Counted from the stretch's first letter, positions 1 through 9,298 are shown. The stretch: DNA of 64,000 bases from Thermincola ferriacetica (GCF_001263415.1 NZ_LGTE01000011.1:33772-97771), one strand, 5' to 3'. Notes: generated from the letters alone by a model not told the origin. Numbers and translations: made by a program.

Positions 1-193
1 TATCAAATGGCCAAGGTGTATCGGGTTAAAAGTTCCTCCCATCAATCCAATTCTTCTTTCATTAGCTTGTATCATGCAAAATCAACCCCTGTTAATGACA
101 GTTATAACAGGTTCCAGAGTATTACAGGCAAAAAGAAGCAACCAATTTCCTTACGAGAACCGGCAAGGGATATTAAGAAACAAGGTGATTTTC

Positions 194-424
194 ATGCTGA
201 ATATCCGGGACTATCTCGAGGATATCCACCATATTTTATCTGTCCAAAGCCCAGCCCAATTTAAAATGTTTATTTACCGGTATATGCCCAATGACCCACG
301 GGCTCAATATCTGTTATCACTGGACCGAAATGAACTCAAGTTATATATGAACCGGCTCAAAAAGCAAATGCTCCCATGGATTGAGGAATCATTGGAAATT
401 ATGTCTGATGACCCTTTGCACTAA
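194..424 (+). CDS. small hypothetical protein
   Basis: A 76-residue ORF starting MLNIRDYL, preceded by an AAGGTG ribosome-binding-like sequence. The same frame stays open back to an ATG at 74, but that start has no convincing ribosome site. The product is soluble, mixed charge and probably helical (LDRNELKLYMNRLKKQM). I recognise no family. It converges with proA, whose stop lies 30 bases away, and stands alone on the + strand at the window edge. It could be a real small gene or chance; the neighbouring + frame at 7-264 is not supported. Confidence 0.45.
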   Translation: MLNIRDYLEDIHHILSVQSPAQFKMFIYRYMPNDPRAQYLLSLDRNELKLYMNRLKKQMLPWIEESLEIMSDDPLH

Positions 425-453
425 TCCGGCCAGGGACGGTCGGTGGCCGCCGA

Positions 454-1713
454 TTAACCCCTCACCTGTCCATTGCCAAAAATAATATACTTTGTTGTTG
501 TTAACTCGGGCAGGCCCATGGGGCCGCGGGCATGGAGCTTCTGGGTACTGATACCGATCTCGGCACCGTAACCGAACTGGAAACCGTCGGTAAACCGGGT
601 GGAAGCATTGACATAGACAGCCGCTGCATCGACTTCCTCCGTAAACCGGCGGCTCTTATTGTAATTGTTGGTAATAATGGCCTCTGAATGCTTAGTCCCG
701 TATTTATAGATATGGTCTATTGCTTCATCCATATCCCGCACAACTTTTACGGCCAGAATCAAATCAAGAAATTCTGTATAATAATCTTCTTCTGTGGCGT
801 CTTTAACCCAGGGAACAATCGCTTTTGTTTTTTCACAACCCCTGATTTCCACATTATATTCATCCCTCAATTTGTTGAGCAACGGCGGTAAAACTTTATC
901 GGCCACCTCTTCGTGCACAAGCAGTGTTTCCATGGCATTGCAAACGCCGGGCCGCTGTGTCTTGGCATTAATAACGATATTCATGGCCATATCCAGGTCG
1001 GCTTCATTATCGATATATACGTGACAGTTGCCTACCCCCGTTTCAATAACAGGTACCGTGGCATTTTGTACCACCGTTTGAATCAGTCCCGCTCCGCCGC
1101 GGGGAATGAGGATGTCAATGTATTCGTTTAATTTAAGCATGACATTCACGGCTTCCCGATCGGTGGTTTCAATTAACTGGATAGCGCCCGCAGGAATACC
1201 GGCAGAAGTGGCGGCATCAGCAATAATTTCAGCTATCCGCTTGTTGGAATTGAAAGCCTCTGATCCGCCTCTTAACAAAACGGCATTTCCCGTTTTCAGA
1301 CACAGCCCCGCCGCGTCTACTGTTACGTTGGGCCTTGCTTCGTAGATCAAGCCGATAACCCCTACCGGCACTCTGATTTTACCTATCTGAAGTCCATTGG
1401 GCCGTTTCCACATATGAATAACTTCTCCAACGGGGTCCGGCAGAGCGGCAATAGCCCTTAATCCATCCGCCATTTCCTTAACTCTGTCGTTGGTTAGCAA
1501 CAGCCTGTCCAAAAGGGCCGTGGACAGTTTCTTTTCACGGCCGGCCTGCATATCAATGCTATTGGCTTCCAAAATGTCATCCGTTCTGGCTTCCAAAGCA
1601 TCTGCCATAGCCATCAAAGCCTTGTCTTTGACAGCCGAAGACAGATGGCCCAGTTTGCGGGCCGCCTCTTTTGCCTTTTGGGCCTGAGCAATTACCTTTT
1701 CTTTTACCATCAC
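454..1713 (-). CDS. proA: gamma-glutamyl phosphate reductase
   Basis: Second enzyme of proline synthesis: NADPH-dependent reduction of glutamyl-5-phosphate to glutamate semialdehyde in the cytosol. The 419 residues match the usual length and show the aldehyde-dehydrogenase-type fold, with YEARPNVTVDAA near residue 124 and the catalytic cysteine C258 in TQRPGVCNAME. It lies 10 bases downstream of proB, the kinase that supplies its unstable substrate, so the two are co-transcribed, probably with yhbY. Nothing is missing from the sequence. Confidence 0.97.
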   Translation of the reverse strand: MMVKEKVIAQAQKAKEAARKLGHLSSAVKDKALMAMADALEARTDDILEANSIDMQAGREKKLSTALLDRLLLTNDRVKEMADGLRAIAALPDPVGEVIHMWKRPNGLQIGKIRVPVGVIGLIYEARPNVTVDAAGLCLKTGNAVLLRGGSEAFNSNKRIAEIIADAATSAGIPAGAIQLIETTDREAVNVMLKLNEYIDILIPRGGAGLIQTVVQNATVPVIETGVGNCHVYIDNEADLDMAMNIVINAKTQRPGVCNAMETLLVHEEVADKVLPPLLNKLRDEYNVEIRGCEKTKAIVPWVKDATEEDYYTEFLDLILAVKVVRDMDEAIDHIYKYGTKHSEAIITNNYNKSRRFTEEVDAAAVYVNASTRFTDGFQFGYGAEIGISTQKLHARGPMGLPELTTTKYIIFGNGQVRG

Positions 1714-1723
1714 ACTTCTCCCC

Positions 1724-2863
1724 CTAAATACATATTACCAGGTTATCACGGTGAATTACCTCATCGTAGTCTTTATAACCCAAGATGTTTTCAATATCTT
1801 TTGTTTTGGCGCCTTTTATCTGCATAAGATGGTTATGGTCATAGTTCACAACGCCGCGGGCTATCTCTTCTCCTGTAGTCCTGGCCAGGCTGACGGTATC
1901 ACCGGCCAGAAAATCGCCCTGTACATCGACAATTCCGGAAGGCAACAGGCTTTTCCCTTCATCAATCAATGCCTTGCACGCGCCTTCGTCAATGACTATT
2001 TTACCTTTTACAGCGGAACCGAAAGCAATCCATTTTTTCCTGGTTTGCAGCCGGTTGTGTTTGGGCAGAAACAGGGTGCCGATTTCTTCCCCTTTCACAA
2101 TATCTGAGAGAACCTGCCTCCTGCGTCCATGGGCAATAATAACAGGTACTCCGGAGGTCATGGCCAGTCTGGCGGCGTGAATTTTGGTGGCCATGCCGCC
2201 GGTCCCCAGGTCAGACCCGGCACCGCCCGCCAACTGTTCTATGGCCGGCGTAATTTCCTCTACCACATTGACAAGTTGGGCATGCGGGTCGGTCTTCGGA
2301 TTACCTGAATACAGGCCGTCAATATCTGATAAAATCACCAACAGGTCCGCGTTAATAAGACTGGCCACCATGGCAGACAATGTATCGTTATCACCAAAAC
2401 GTATTTCCTCTACGGCTACCGTGTCATTTTCATTAATAATAGGCAGCACATTCATTTTCAAAAGAGCGCTTAAGGTATTCCTGGCGTTGGAAAACCTCTT
2501 GCGGTCCATCATGTCTTCACGGGTCAACAACACCTGGGCTACGGTGCCGCCATACTCGGCAAACATTTTTTCGTACATATGCATGAGAATTCCCTGACCC
2601 ACAGCGGCTACAGCCTGTTTTTCGGGAATGGACCTGGGCTTTTTGCCCAGTCCCAGGCGGCCCATTCCGGCCCCTACAGCGCCTGAGGAAACCAGGAGCA
2701 CCTCTTTTCCTTGATTCCTCAGATCCTGCAGCTCCCTTACCAATTGTTCCATCTGCCGCAGGTCCAGCTTTCCTGTATGGTGGGTTAACGTACTGGAGCC
2801 GATTTTCACCACTATTGTTTTGGCGTCCTGAAAATTCCTGAAACTCTTTATGCCGGTTTCCAT
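1724..2863 (-). CDS. proB: glutamate 5-kinase
   Basis: Phosphorylates glutamate to glutamyl-5-phosphate, the committed, normally proline-inhibited step. The 379 residues contain an amino-acid kinase domain from about residue 14 (TIVVKIGSSTL; SSGAVGAGMGRLG; NENDTVAVEEIRFGDND) and a C-terminal PUA domain from about residue 285. This is the long, PUA-containing bacterial form. It precedes proA and follows yhbY by 38 bases. The strong match leaves no realistic alternative. Confidence 0.97.
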   Translation of the reverse strand: METGIKSFRNFQDAKTIVVKIGSSTLTHHTGKLDLRQMEQLVRELQDLRNQGKEVLLVSSGAVGAGMGRLGLGKKPRSIPEKQAVAAVGQGILMHMYEKMFAEYGGTVAQVLLTREDMMDRKRFSNARNTLSALLKMNVLPIINENDTVAVEEIRFGDNDTLSAMVASLINADLLVILSDIDGLYSGNPKTDPHAQLVNVVEEITPAIEQLAGGAGSDLGTGGMATKIHAARLAMTSGVPVIIAHGRRRQVLSDIVKGEEIGTLFLPKHNRLQTRKKWIAFGSAVKGKIVIDEGACKALIDEGKSLLPSGIVDVQGDFLAGDTVSLARTTGEEIARGVVNYDHNHLMQIKGAKTKDIENILGYKDYDEVIHRDNLVICI

Positions 2864-2901
2864 CTCTGGTCACTCCGCTTTTACAGATTAGGCTATCTGT
2901 A

Positions 2902-3216
2902 CTAGTTGGGCAGTTCTATCTGAGGTTTGGTCTTTGAAGGCCGGTATAACAAAATGACGTGCCCGATAAGCTGAATGAGATGAGCATCCGTTGCGCTGGC
3001 CACCCTTTCAGCTATCCGGTCGATCTCTTCGGCGCAATTGTTTAAAACCCTTATTTTGATTAATTCACGGGCCTCCAGGGCATCATCGATTTGCTTAATA
3101 ACATTGGGCGCCAAAGCGCCTTTGCCAATCTGAATGATGGGGTCTATGCCGCTTCCCATGGCTCTCAGAAAACGCTTGTGTTTACCTTTCAGGTCCCGTG
3201 TACTAGCGTCATTCAT
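2902..3216 (-). CDS. yhbY: YhbY/CRM-domain ribosome-associated RNA-binding protein
   Basis: A 104-residue single CRM-domain protein: LKGKHKRFLRAMGSGIDPI at the N-terminus, then the GKGALAPNVIKQIDDAL segment. Family members bind RNA and associate with pre-50S ribosomal particles. An AGGAGGTG sequence lies 12 bases upstream of the ATG. It has its own promoter-like sequence at 3280-3285 and lies just past a terminator that closes the obgE transcript, so it probably leads the yhbY-proB-proA operon. Confidence 0.9.
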   Translation of the reverse strand: MNDASTRDLKGKHKRFLRAMGSGIDPIIQIGKGALAPNVIKQIDDALEARELIKIRVLNNCAEEIDRIAERVASATDAHLIQLIGHVILLYRPSKTKPQIELPN

Positions 3217-3279
3217 CTACGCTAGCCGCACCTCCTTGCATTCCTGTGAGGAAATTTCTTTCCCCAATTAATACCTATT

Positions 3280-3309
3280 ATTATAGCACAATTTAATAAA
3301 TAAAACACA
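3280..3309 (-). promoter_or_regulatory. putative promoter of yhbY-proB-proA
   Basis: On the minus strand, TGCTATAAT gives a perfect -10 with the TGn extension. Its complement ATTATA lies at 3280-3285. The -35 region is only AT-rich. The position between the obgE-side terminator and yhbY fits a promoter. Confidence 0.55.
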
Positions 3310-3326
3310 GAAATAAAACAAAAGTT

Positions 3327-3353
3327 GAAAAAAGCAGGCTGAAAACCTGCTTT
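3327..3353 (-). terminator. intrinsic terminator after the small CxxC gene
   Basis: The minus strand reads AAAGCAGG, a 7-base loop, CCTGCTTT, then more T. It follows directly on the stop of the gene at 3355-3558 and closes the obgE transcript. Confidence 0.8.
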
Positions 3354-3354
3354 A

Positions 3355-3558
3355 TCACCCAATTTTTCTCATATCATCCCGGTCCTTCCGGGTTTTGCGG
3401 CGCCGGTTTTCGTAACCGGGCTCTCCTTTTTTCCAACCGCTGTTCATTTTGCTTCGCTCAATGACTAAATTTTCTTCCTTGATGACGAAGTCATTCCTGG
3501 CAGTACAATAGTACGTACGGTCTCCCTGCCTGCAGTTGCCACACTCCAAGCAATCCAT
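3355..3558 (-). CDS. small CxxC zinc-finger-like protein, conserved hypothetical
   Basis: A 67-residue basic protein. The N-terminus MDCLECGNCRQGDRTYYC holds four cysteines (CLEC, C, C) spaced like a treble-clef zinc or iron ligand set, followed by a lysine/arginine-rich tail (RRRKTRKDRDD). A GGAGGT site sits 11 bases upstream of the ATG. It lies 34 bases downstream of obgE and ends at a clear terminator, so it is co-transcribed with that ribosome-assembly GTPase. RNA or ribosome binding would fit the charge and context, but this is inference; I cannot name a family. Confidence 0.75.
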   Translation of the reverse strand: MDCLECGNCRQGDRTYYCTARNDFVIKEENLVIERSKMNSGWKKGEPGYENRRRKTRKDRDDMRKIG

Positions 3559-3592
3559 TGAAAAGTTATACCTCCATTCAAGCGACTATCTT

Positions 3593-4864
3593 CTAAATAA
3601 CATATTCAAATTCCAGGTCTTTAATACGTACAACATCACCGTCCTTGATGCCTCTCTTTCTAAGTTCGTCTTCTACGCCCATCCTGCGCATGATCTGTTG
3701 AAAACGCTTGACGGCTTCCTCGTTCTCAAAATCAGTCATGGCAAAATGTTTTTCGACTTCCCTGCCTTCAACCACATAAACACCATCTTCATATCTAACG
3801 GTAAACCTTGGCGCTTCGCTTACCTTGGTAACTTTCAAATGTTCTACCTGAGTGGGAGCATCGGTAAGTTCATCCAATAGTTCGGCCAGTCTGTACACAA
3901 GAGGCTTTACCCCTTCAGCAACTGCGGCAGACATGGGAAATATTTCGTGCTTATCCCCTAAATACCCCTGTAAGCGGGCCAGGTTTTCTTCCGCTCCGGG
4001 CAGGTCCATTTTATTGGCAGCAATGACCTGGATCCGTTGAGCTAACTCTTCGTTATATAATTGTAATTCGTGGTTAATCGTTTTGTAGTCTTCAATGGGG
4101 TCCCTTCCTTCGGAACCCGATATATCAAGTACATGCACCAAAACCCTGGTTCGCTCGGTGTGGCGTAAAAAATCATGACCTAAGCCGGCCCCGGCGTGGG
4201 CTCCTTCAATAAGGCCGGGTATATCAGCCATGACAAAACTTTTACCTTCGTCAACAATGACCACTCCCAGATTGGGGACCAAGGTAGTAAAATGGTAATC
4301 GGCTATTTTGGGTTTAGCCGCCGAAACTACCGAAATTAACGTGGACTTACCGACATTGGGAAAACCTATCAGGCCCACGTCGGCCAAAACCTTAAGCTCC
4401 AATTCCACCCAGCGTTCTTCACCCGGTTCGCCCTTTTCCGCAAAAGCAGGAGCCTTATTCTGGGCCGTAGCAAAACGGGCATTGCCCCGTCCGCCGCGAC
4501 CGCCCCGCGCTATGACGGCAGTCTGCCCGTGTTGGGTGAAATCGGCCAGGAATTCTCCTGTTTCCGCGTCTTTAACCACCGTCCCCACGGGAACCCGGAC
4601 GATAAGGTCCTCGGCATTTTTCCCATGCATGTTTTTTCCGCCCCCGTGTTCTCCACGGGCAGCCTTATAATGGCGCTGGTAGCGGAAATCCACCAGTGTG
4701 CGTAAACCTTCATCAGCCTGGAACACGACATTGCCGCCCTTTCCCCCGTCGCCGCCGTTGGGCCCTCCTTCGGGGACATATTTCTCCCGCCGAAAAGCAA
4801 CAACGCCGTTTCCCCCATCGCCACCTTTTACATAAATCTTCGCCTGATCATAAAACATCATCAA
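3593..4864 (-). CDS. obgE: Obg-family GTPase
   Basis: Essential GTPase of late 50S assembly and stress/sporulation control. The 423 residues have three parts: the glycine-rich Obg domain ([20 protein letters not shown]), the G domain (G1 [12 protein letters not shown]3 [10 protein letters not shown]4 NKMDLPG) and a C-terminal OCT domain ending in [19 protein letters not shown]. Three consecutive ATG codons make the start uncertain by two residues; AGGGGAT precedes them. A sigma-A promoter (4883-4910) lies just upstream. In Bacillus obg follows spo0B and rpmA; here the ger operons lie between rpmA and obgE. Confidence 0.97.
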   Translation of the reverse strand: MMMFYDQAKIYVKGGDGGNGVVAFRREKYVPEGGPNGGDGGKGGNVVFQADEGLRTLVDFRYQRHYKAARGEHGGGKNMHGKNAEDLIVRVPVGTVVKDAETGEFLADFTQHGQTAVIARGGRGGRGNARFATAQNKAPAFAEKGEPGEERWVELELKVLADVGLIGFPNVGKSTLISVVSAAKPKIADYHFTTLVPNLGVVIVDEGKSFVMADIPGLIEGAHAGAGLGHDFLRHTERTRVLVHVLDISGSEGRDPIEDYKTINHELQLYNEELAQRIQVIAANKMDLPGAEENLARLQGYLGDKHEIFPMSAAVAEGVKPLVYRLAELLDELTDAPTQVEHLKVTKVSEAPRFTVRYEDGVYVVEGREVEKHFAMTDFENEEAVKRFQQIMRRMGVEDELRKRGIKDGDVVRIKDLEFEYVI

Positions 4865-4882
4865 ATCCCCTATCTAATTTCA

Positions 4883-4910
4883 ATTATATTGACAAATTTG
4901 AGCCTGTCAA
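4883..4910 (-). promoter_or_regulatory. sigma-A promoter of obgE
   Basis: The minus strand reads TTGACA (complement at 4905-4910), 16 bases, TATAAT (complement at 4883-4888). Both hexamers are perfect. The obgE start lies about 20 bases downstream. Confidence 0.8.
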
Positions 4911-4947
4911 ACGTTAATTGACGTGCTACTAAAGATTTCTCTTCCGT

Positions 4948-4967
4948 TTAAAAGGTTCCTGCCGAAC
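4948..4967 (-). terminator. weak terminator-like hairpin after the first ger operon
   Basis: The minus strand has GGTTC, a 5-base loop, GAACC, then TTTT, a few bases past the last gene of the ger operon. The stem is short, so the call is tentative. Confidence 0.4.
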
Positions 4968-4979
4968 CCGGTAAAAGCT

Positions 4980-5207
4980 TTATTGCAAAAGTCGAGTAAT
5001 AGCCTCACTGACAGGTTCGAACAGTGTCTCAACAACCGTAGAAATATTCGGTACCGGCAGCCTCAGGACTGCCAGGAAGCTGAATAACATGGCCGCCAGC
5101 ATTAAAGTGCCAAACACAGCCAGCACCCGCCATTGTTTCTCCCTGATCAGGGGCGGGACTTCATAAGCTATTATCAGGATAAAAATTGAAATTAACAGCG
5201 GAATCAA
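4980..5207 (-). CDS. small two-TM protein of the ger operon, possible D subunit
   Basis: 75 residues with two hydrophobic helices, about residues 2-20 (LLISIFILIIAYEVPPLI) and 29-48, and a C-terminal amphipathic tail. The start is TTG, 6 bases after GGGAGGAC. It lies 33 bases downstream of gerC in the minus ger operon. Many Bacillus germinant receptor operons encode a short two-TM 'D' protein that modulates receptor function; size, topology and position fit that, but I see no diagnostic motif. The divergent second ger operon has no counterpart. Confidence 0.6.
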   Translation of the reverse strand: MIPLLISIFILIIAYEVPPLIREKQWRVLAVFGTLMLAAMLFSFLAVLRLPVPNISTVVETLFEPVSEAITRLLQ

Positions 5208-5240
5208 ATCTTGTCCTCCCAGAAAATTTCACAGAATTGA

Positions 5241-6440
5241 TTATTTTATCGTAAAAGGATCCGAGATGATATTCGTTCTCCTGACCTTTCCCTCAACTTT
5301 AATGGTTACCGGTAAATCAGGGTAAATATCATACCAGTCCTTTTCAATTTCCCGCCAATAATCGGGGTACCGGCGGTGAATGGAGACACCAAACCCGAAA
5401 ACATCTGCTCTCAGTTTTTTCTGGGCCTTTCGGAGGGTTTTCCAGGCCAGTCCTTTCACTGCGCGGGAAAAGGTGGCATTTAATTTTTTCAAGACCTTTG
5501 GGTCCCCTACCTGTACATCTCCATCTACTTCCCCAATATTGGCCTCCGCATAAATGTTGACTTCCATGACTATACGCCCATTTTTTATAATAGGTTTAAA
5601 GCGGCTGTCGGAACTTATCTGCAGAAAGGACAGTTTTCCCTTGCCATTCTCTGCACTTGCAGGAATAATGCCGCCCTGCGCCTTTCCCAGAATATACAAA
5701 AACCCCTTGGTTTCCTCGGGCGTCAATCTGCCCACCATTTTTTCCCCGCGGAACACGGCCAAACCATCCAGGGCTATCGTCTGCCGGGGCTCCATCTGCT
5801 TTCTCTGGCTGCCGGCAGCTTCCGAGGAAGCAATGGTTCTCACCATGGGAGCTACAGCATCCCAGCCCGGTTCTAGGAGCGCTTGGGTAAATAAATTTAA
5901 ATCCACGGGATAGGATTCCGAGACCAGGGGGCTGGTCTTGGTTAGAATTTCCGTAATTTCATTGGTGAGGGTTTGTTCAAGTTCCGGCATATTTGCCAAA
6001 ATGGTCCGGGCATCCTCCTTTCCGACAAGAACCCAGTTTCTGAGCCGGATATCTTTGTGCCGCTGCAGGTAATCAAGGATATCGCCGATACCCTGGCGGG
6101 CTGTTTTCTGTCCGATCAATATGATATCACTGTGGTATAAGACAAGGGTCCGCGGAGCCCGATGAGTCATATTCCGCTCAGCATCGTAAAGAGTATTGCC
6201 AACTTCGGCAACCAGCCAATCGGGGTTTTTTTCTTCCGCCGGCTGCTGCCTGCCGCCCAACTGGCGGGACCTGACCACCAGGGCGCTGGTCCGGTATTTC
6301 TGCCGGTTACCTTCTTTAAACCGGTCTATCCCCAGGGCGGAAACAATGGATAAGTCCTCCACTTCCCGCCGGCTCCAGCACCCGCCAGTAAATATCATAG
6401 TAAAAATCAGAATTACTGTAACAACAATTTTTCTAGGCAT
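5241..6440 (-). CDS. germinant receptor C subunit (Ger(x)C lipoprotein), operon 1
   Basis: 399 residues from the ATG at 6440; the longer GTG start at 6452 would lie on the ribosome site GAGGGGTGG. An N-terminal hydrophobic segment ends in a lipoprotein-type cysteine (FTGGCWSRREVEDL), then the GerAC-type fold with VSALGIDR and a C-terminal region ending KDWYDIYPDLPVTIKVEGKVRR. In spores the C subunit is a lipid-anchored partner of the A and B membrane subunits on the outer face of the inner membrane. The start overlaps the end of the B gene by 8 bases. The ligand cannot be told from sequence. Confidence 0.93.
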   Translation of the reverse strand: MPRKIVVTVILIFTMIFTGGCWSRREVEDLSIVSALGIDRFKEGNRQKYRTSALVVRSRQLGGRQQPAEEKNPDWLVAEVGNTLYDAERNMTHRAPRTLVLYHSDIILIGQKTARQGIGDILDYLQRHKDIRLRNWVLVGKEDARTILANMPELEQTLTNEITEILTKTSPLVSESYPVDLNLFTQALLEPGWDAVAPMVRTIASSEAAGSQRKQMEPRQTIALDGLAVFRGEKMVGRLTPEETKGFLYILGKAQGGIIPASAENGKGKLSFLQISSDSRFKPIIKNGRIVMEVNIYAEANIGEVDGDVQVGDPKVLKKLNATFSRAVKGLAWKTLRKAQKKLRADVFGFGVSIHRRYPDYWREIEKDWYDIYPDLPVTIKVEGKVRRTNIISDPFTIK

Positions 6441-7539
6441 TCCGCCGACCACCCCTCATTCTGATTGTTGCTACCAGCAACAAAAACGCCGGAATGAAAA
6501 GTTCAAACACAAAGGCATATATGGGAAAAACCTTCGATATAAAATCTACCAGTTCCCGGGAATTTCCAAACATCGATACAGAGAAAACCAGGGTGATAAT
6601 ACCCATCGGATAAACCAGCGGCCGTTCATTTTCCACTTTAAAAAACTGGGCGCAGGCCAGGACCGCCGCCAGGTAAAAAACCGCCACCTTGATGGTAATG
6701 CCGGCCACCCAGACAATTACGATAACCGCTTCCACCCTTTCCAAAAACTCCCCCAGGCTTATGTATTTAGCCAGTTCCAGAGTTGGAAACATAAAATGGG
6801 AATCCTGTAGAGATCCAAAAACCATGGTGCTGGCCATAATCAAAGCACCCAGGATAATCGCTATAAGAAGAACAGCAATAATTAATGTGTTTCTGGCTTC
6901 TTCGGATTTATTCAGGTACGGCAGCAACATCAGGATCACCGCCACTTCACCCCGCCAGGCGCTTGGCGTCAACGAACCGAGAATAACAGGCTTAATACCT
7001 CTTTCCAGCACCGGCAGTAAGTTGCCCGGGTTCATTTCGCCAATGTTGAGGGTAATTATTATAAGCAAGACCCCGATAAAAAGCGGAAACACAAACTGGT
7101 TCATCCGTACTACTACTTCAAACCCGTTCCTCACCGCGGAAGCCGCCAGCATTACTACCACAATATTAAAAACCAGCAGCGGCGTTTCCGGCAAAAAGGC
7201 AGTAACCAGAAAATCGCCAAACTCCCTGACTATAATGGCATTAACATGGAGAAAAAAAATAAAGTAAAGCAGGCCGATTGTTTTCCCCAAAACAGGGCCC
7301 ACCAATTGCGGCGCATATTCAATAATGGTTTGATCGGGGAAATACAAACCCAGTCTGGCACAAACCAGGGACACGGTAACGCCAAAGCCTGTGGCCAAAA
7401 AGAATACGGAAATCCAGCCATCTCTTCCGGCCGTCTCGCTGGTTATAGCCGGAACAAACAGGAACGCCGTTGCTGAAACTACGGTTACCAGCAAAAAAAG
7501 CATCTGGGTACTGGCTATTTTTTCGTCTTTCAAAATCAC
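6433..7539 (-). CDS. germinant receptor B subunit (GerB-type permease), operon 1
   Basis: 368 residues with about ten hydrophobic helices, the APC-superfamily spore germination permease type that forms the germinant-binding subunit. The N-terminus (KIASTQMLFLLVTVVSATAFLFVPA) is typical of the family. It starts with GTG, and the GTGA overlaps the stop of the A gene, so translation is coupled. The order A-B-C-small protein is the standard germinant receptor layout. Expression in the forespore is suggested by the sigma-G-like promoter upstream of the A gene. Confidence 0.93.
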   Translation of the reverse strand: MILKDEKIASTQMLFLLVTVVSATAFLFVPAITSETAGRDGWISVFFLATGFGVTVSLVCARLGLYFPDQTIIEYAPQLVGPVLGKTIGLLYFIFFLHVNAIIVREFGDFLVTAFLPETPLLVFNIVVVMLAASAVRNGFEVVVRMNQFVFPLFIGVLLIIITLNIGEMNPGNLLPVLERGIKPVILGSLTPSAWRGEVAVILMLLPYLNKSEEARNTLIIAVLLIAIILGALIMASTMVFGSLQDSHFMFPTLELAKYISLGEFLERVEAVIVIVWVAGITIKVAVFYLAAVLACAQFFKVENERPLVYPMGIITLVFSVSMFGNSRELVDFISKVFPIYAFVFELFIPAFLLLVATIRMRGGRRNA

Positions 7540-9188
7540 TGTGGTTTCCTCCTGGCAATTTTACGTGAAATACGATTTTCATTATTTTCGTTTCTTTTTC
7601 TTTCTTCCGGCGCCTTCGGCTTTTGGCCGTATTTCTGGCGCGCCGCGTCTTTATAGCCGTACGTCCGGGGCCGAACAAACATGGACCACCAGGGCGCCCG
7701 GAAAAACATATCCTTCAGGTCGCGCAAACTGGTAGGGGCCAGCGGTGAAATATACGGAATACCAAAAGACCTCAGGGCGCATAAATGGATCAAAATGGCC
7801 AGTAACCCCGTCATGATGCCGAATAAACCCAAAAAAGCAGCCAGAACCATCAGGGTAAACCTCAGAATTCGAATGGAAAATGAGCCTGAATAAGACGGCA
7901 GCGTAAAGGAGGCTATCGCCGTCAGCGCCACTACAATAACCATAGCCGGTGATACCAGGCCCGCTGTTACAGCCGCTTCCCCAATTACCAGAGCGCCAAC
8001 AATACTGACCGCCTGACCGATAGTTTTGGGCAGCCGGACGCCCGCTTCCCTCAACACTTCAAAAGTACCTTCCATTAAAATGGCCTCCACAAAAGCCGGA
8101 AAAGGCACCCCTTCCCTGGCGGCGGCAATGGAAATCAGTAGAGGGGTGGGTAGCATTTCCTGGTGGTAAGTAACTATGGCTATGTAAAAAGCCGGTAGCA
8201 GCAGTGCACTATTAAGCGCTCCAAAACGGATCAGTCTTATAAAGGTGGCAAAAGGCCATCGTAAGTAGTAATCTTCACTGGCCTGCAGCATCTGCGGAAA
8301 GGTTACGGGAAGCAGCAGGACAAAAGGAGTAGTATCAACCAGAATGGCCACCTGCCCTTCCAACAGCCCCCCCGCCACTTTATCAGGTCGCTCCGTAGAA
8401 TTTACCGTTGGGAAAATCGACAGAGGGGCATCCTCAATGAACTCTTCAATATAACCACTCTCCAGGATGCCATCCACCTTGATCCTCTTTAACCTTTCTT
8501 TGACCTCCGCCACTATTTTCTCATTCACTACCCCGTCTATATATGAAATGCATACGGCTGTGTTGGTCAGGGTACCGATTTTAATTGTCTCAAATTTTAA
8601 GCGGGGCGACTTAATCCGCCGCCTGATCAGGGTAATATTGGTCTGCAGACTTTCTGTAAATCCTTCCTTGGGCCCGCGCACCACCGATTCCGTTTCCGGT
8701 TCCGTGACTGCCCGCTGAACCCAGTTCTGCGTTGAAACAGCAAAATAATTGTCCAGGCCGTCTACCAGTAAAACCGTTTCGCCGGTAAGTACGGCTGCCA
8801 ACAGGTCCTTCATGTTGTTGGAAGTTTTTACTTCCGTAAAGGCCAGCAGTTCTTCAGCAAAAACATCTTTGTTCTGCAAGGCAGGTCCTTTGTTTTTCAA
8901 CTGGACCGCGTCATACATAAAGGTCTTGACCATGTCGTCTGTTAGCATCTTTTTGTTGACCAGCCCGTCAATATAAGCCATAGCTGCTTTCACCGAAGGC
9001 GTGGTCCCAACCACAAACTCCCTGAGGACAAAATCGCTGCACCGGTCAAAAGCTGCCCGCAAATAACTGATATTTTCTTCTAAATTGGCAGAAAGACTGA
9101 CCTTTTCCAGTTTATCATAGGATATACTTTTTTCCGGCGCCGGTTTGGCAAATATTCTTTTTAGTATCCGTTTCCACTTTTTCAGCAT
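7536..9188 (-). CDS. germinant receptor A subunit (GerA/SpoVAF family), operon 1
   Basis: 550 residues. A soluble N-terminal half (about 1-290) contains DFVLREFVVGTTPSVKAAMAYIDG and the family signature ERPDKVAGGLLEGQVAILVDTTPFVLLLP, followed by a membrane half of four to five helices. It has a basic C-terminal tail (KYGQKPKAPEERKRNENNEN) longer than that of the paralogue at 9346. GCAGGTG precedes the ATG by six bases. Its divergent neighbour is a second A subunit, so the two operons are probably an inverted duplication that has since diverged. Confidence 0.95.
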   Translation of the reverse strand: MLKKWKRILKRIFAKPAPEKSISYDKLEKVSLSANLEENISYLRAAFDRCSDFVLREFVVGTTPSVKAAMAYIDGLVNKKMLTDDMVKTFMYDAVQLKNKGPALQNKDVFAEELLAFTEVKTSNNMKDLLAAVLTGETVLLVDGLDNYFAVSTQNWVQRAVTEPETESVVRGPKEGFTESLQTNITLIRRRIKSPRLKFETIKIGTLTNTAVCISYIDGVVNEKIVAEVKERLKRIKVDGILESGYIEEFIEDAPLSIFPTVNSTERPDKVAGGLLEGQVAILVDTTPFVLLLPVTFPQMLQASEDYYLRWPFATFIRLIRFGALNSALLLPAFYIAIVTYHQEMLPTPLLISIAAAREGVPFPAFVEAILMEGTFEVLREAGVRLPKTIGQAVSIVGALVIGEAAVTAGLVSPAMVIVVALTAIASFTLPSYSGSFSIRILRFTLMVLAAFLGLFGIMTGLLAILIHLCALRSFGIPYISPLAPTSLRDLKDMFFRAPWWSMFVRPRTYGYKDAARQKYGQKPKAPEERKRNENNENRISRKIARRKPQ

Positions 9189-9204
9189 TATTTACACCTG
9201 CCGT

Positions 9205-9235
9205 TATTTATGATGCCCATGTCTACCAAATTCAT
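9205..9235 (-). promoter_or_regulatory. sigma-G-like promoter of ger operon 1
   Basis: Minus strand: ATGAAT (complement 9230-9235), 17 bases, CATAAATA (complement 9205-9212). This resembles the forespore consensus TGAATA-N17/18-CATACTA. It is a motif match only, but a mirrored one precedes the divergent operon. Confidence 0.5.
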
Positions 9236-9266
9236 TCTATAAAAGGCAACTTATGCCACAAAAACA

Positions 9267-9298
9267 TAAATAATCTAAAATTACCAGGGGCATAATTA
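9267..9298 (+). promoter_or_regulatory. sigma-G-like promoter of ger operon 2
   Basis: TAAATA (9267-9272), 18 bases, CATAATTA (9291-9298), close to the forespore sigma-G consensus, 48 bases upstream of the A-subunit ATG. It is a motif match, strengthened by the function of the operon. Confidence 0.5.

Noticed and set aside
7..264. An 85-residue + strand open frame at the window edge.
   Set aside because: It overlaps the better-supported frame at 194-424 and has no ribosome site or recognisable similarity.
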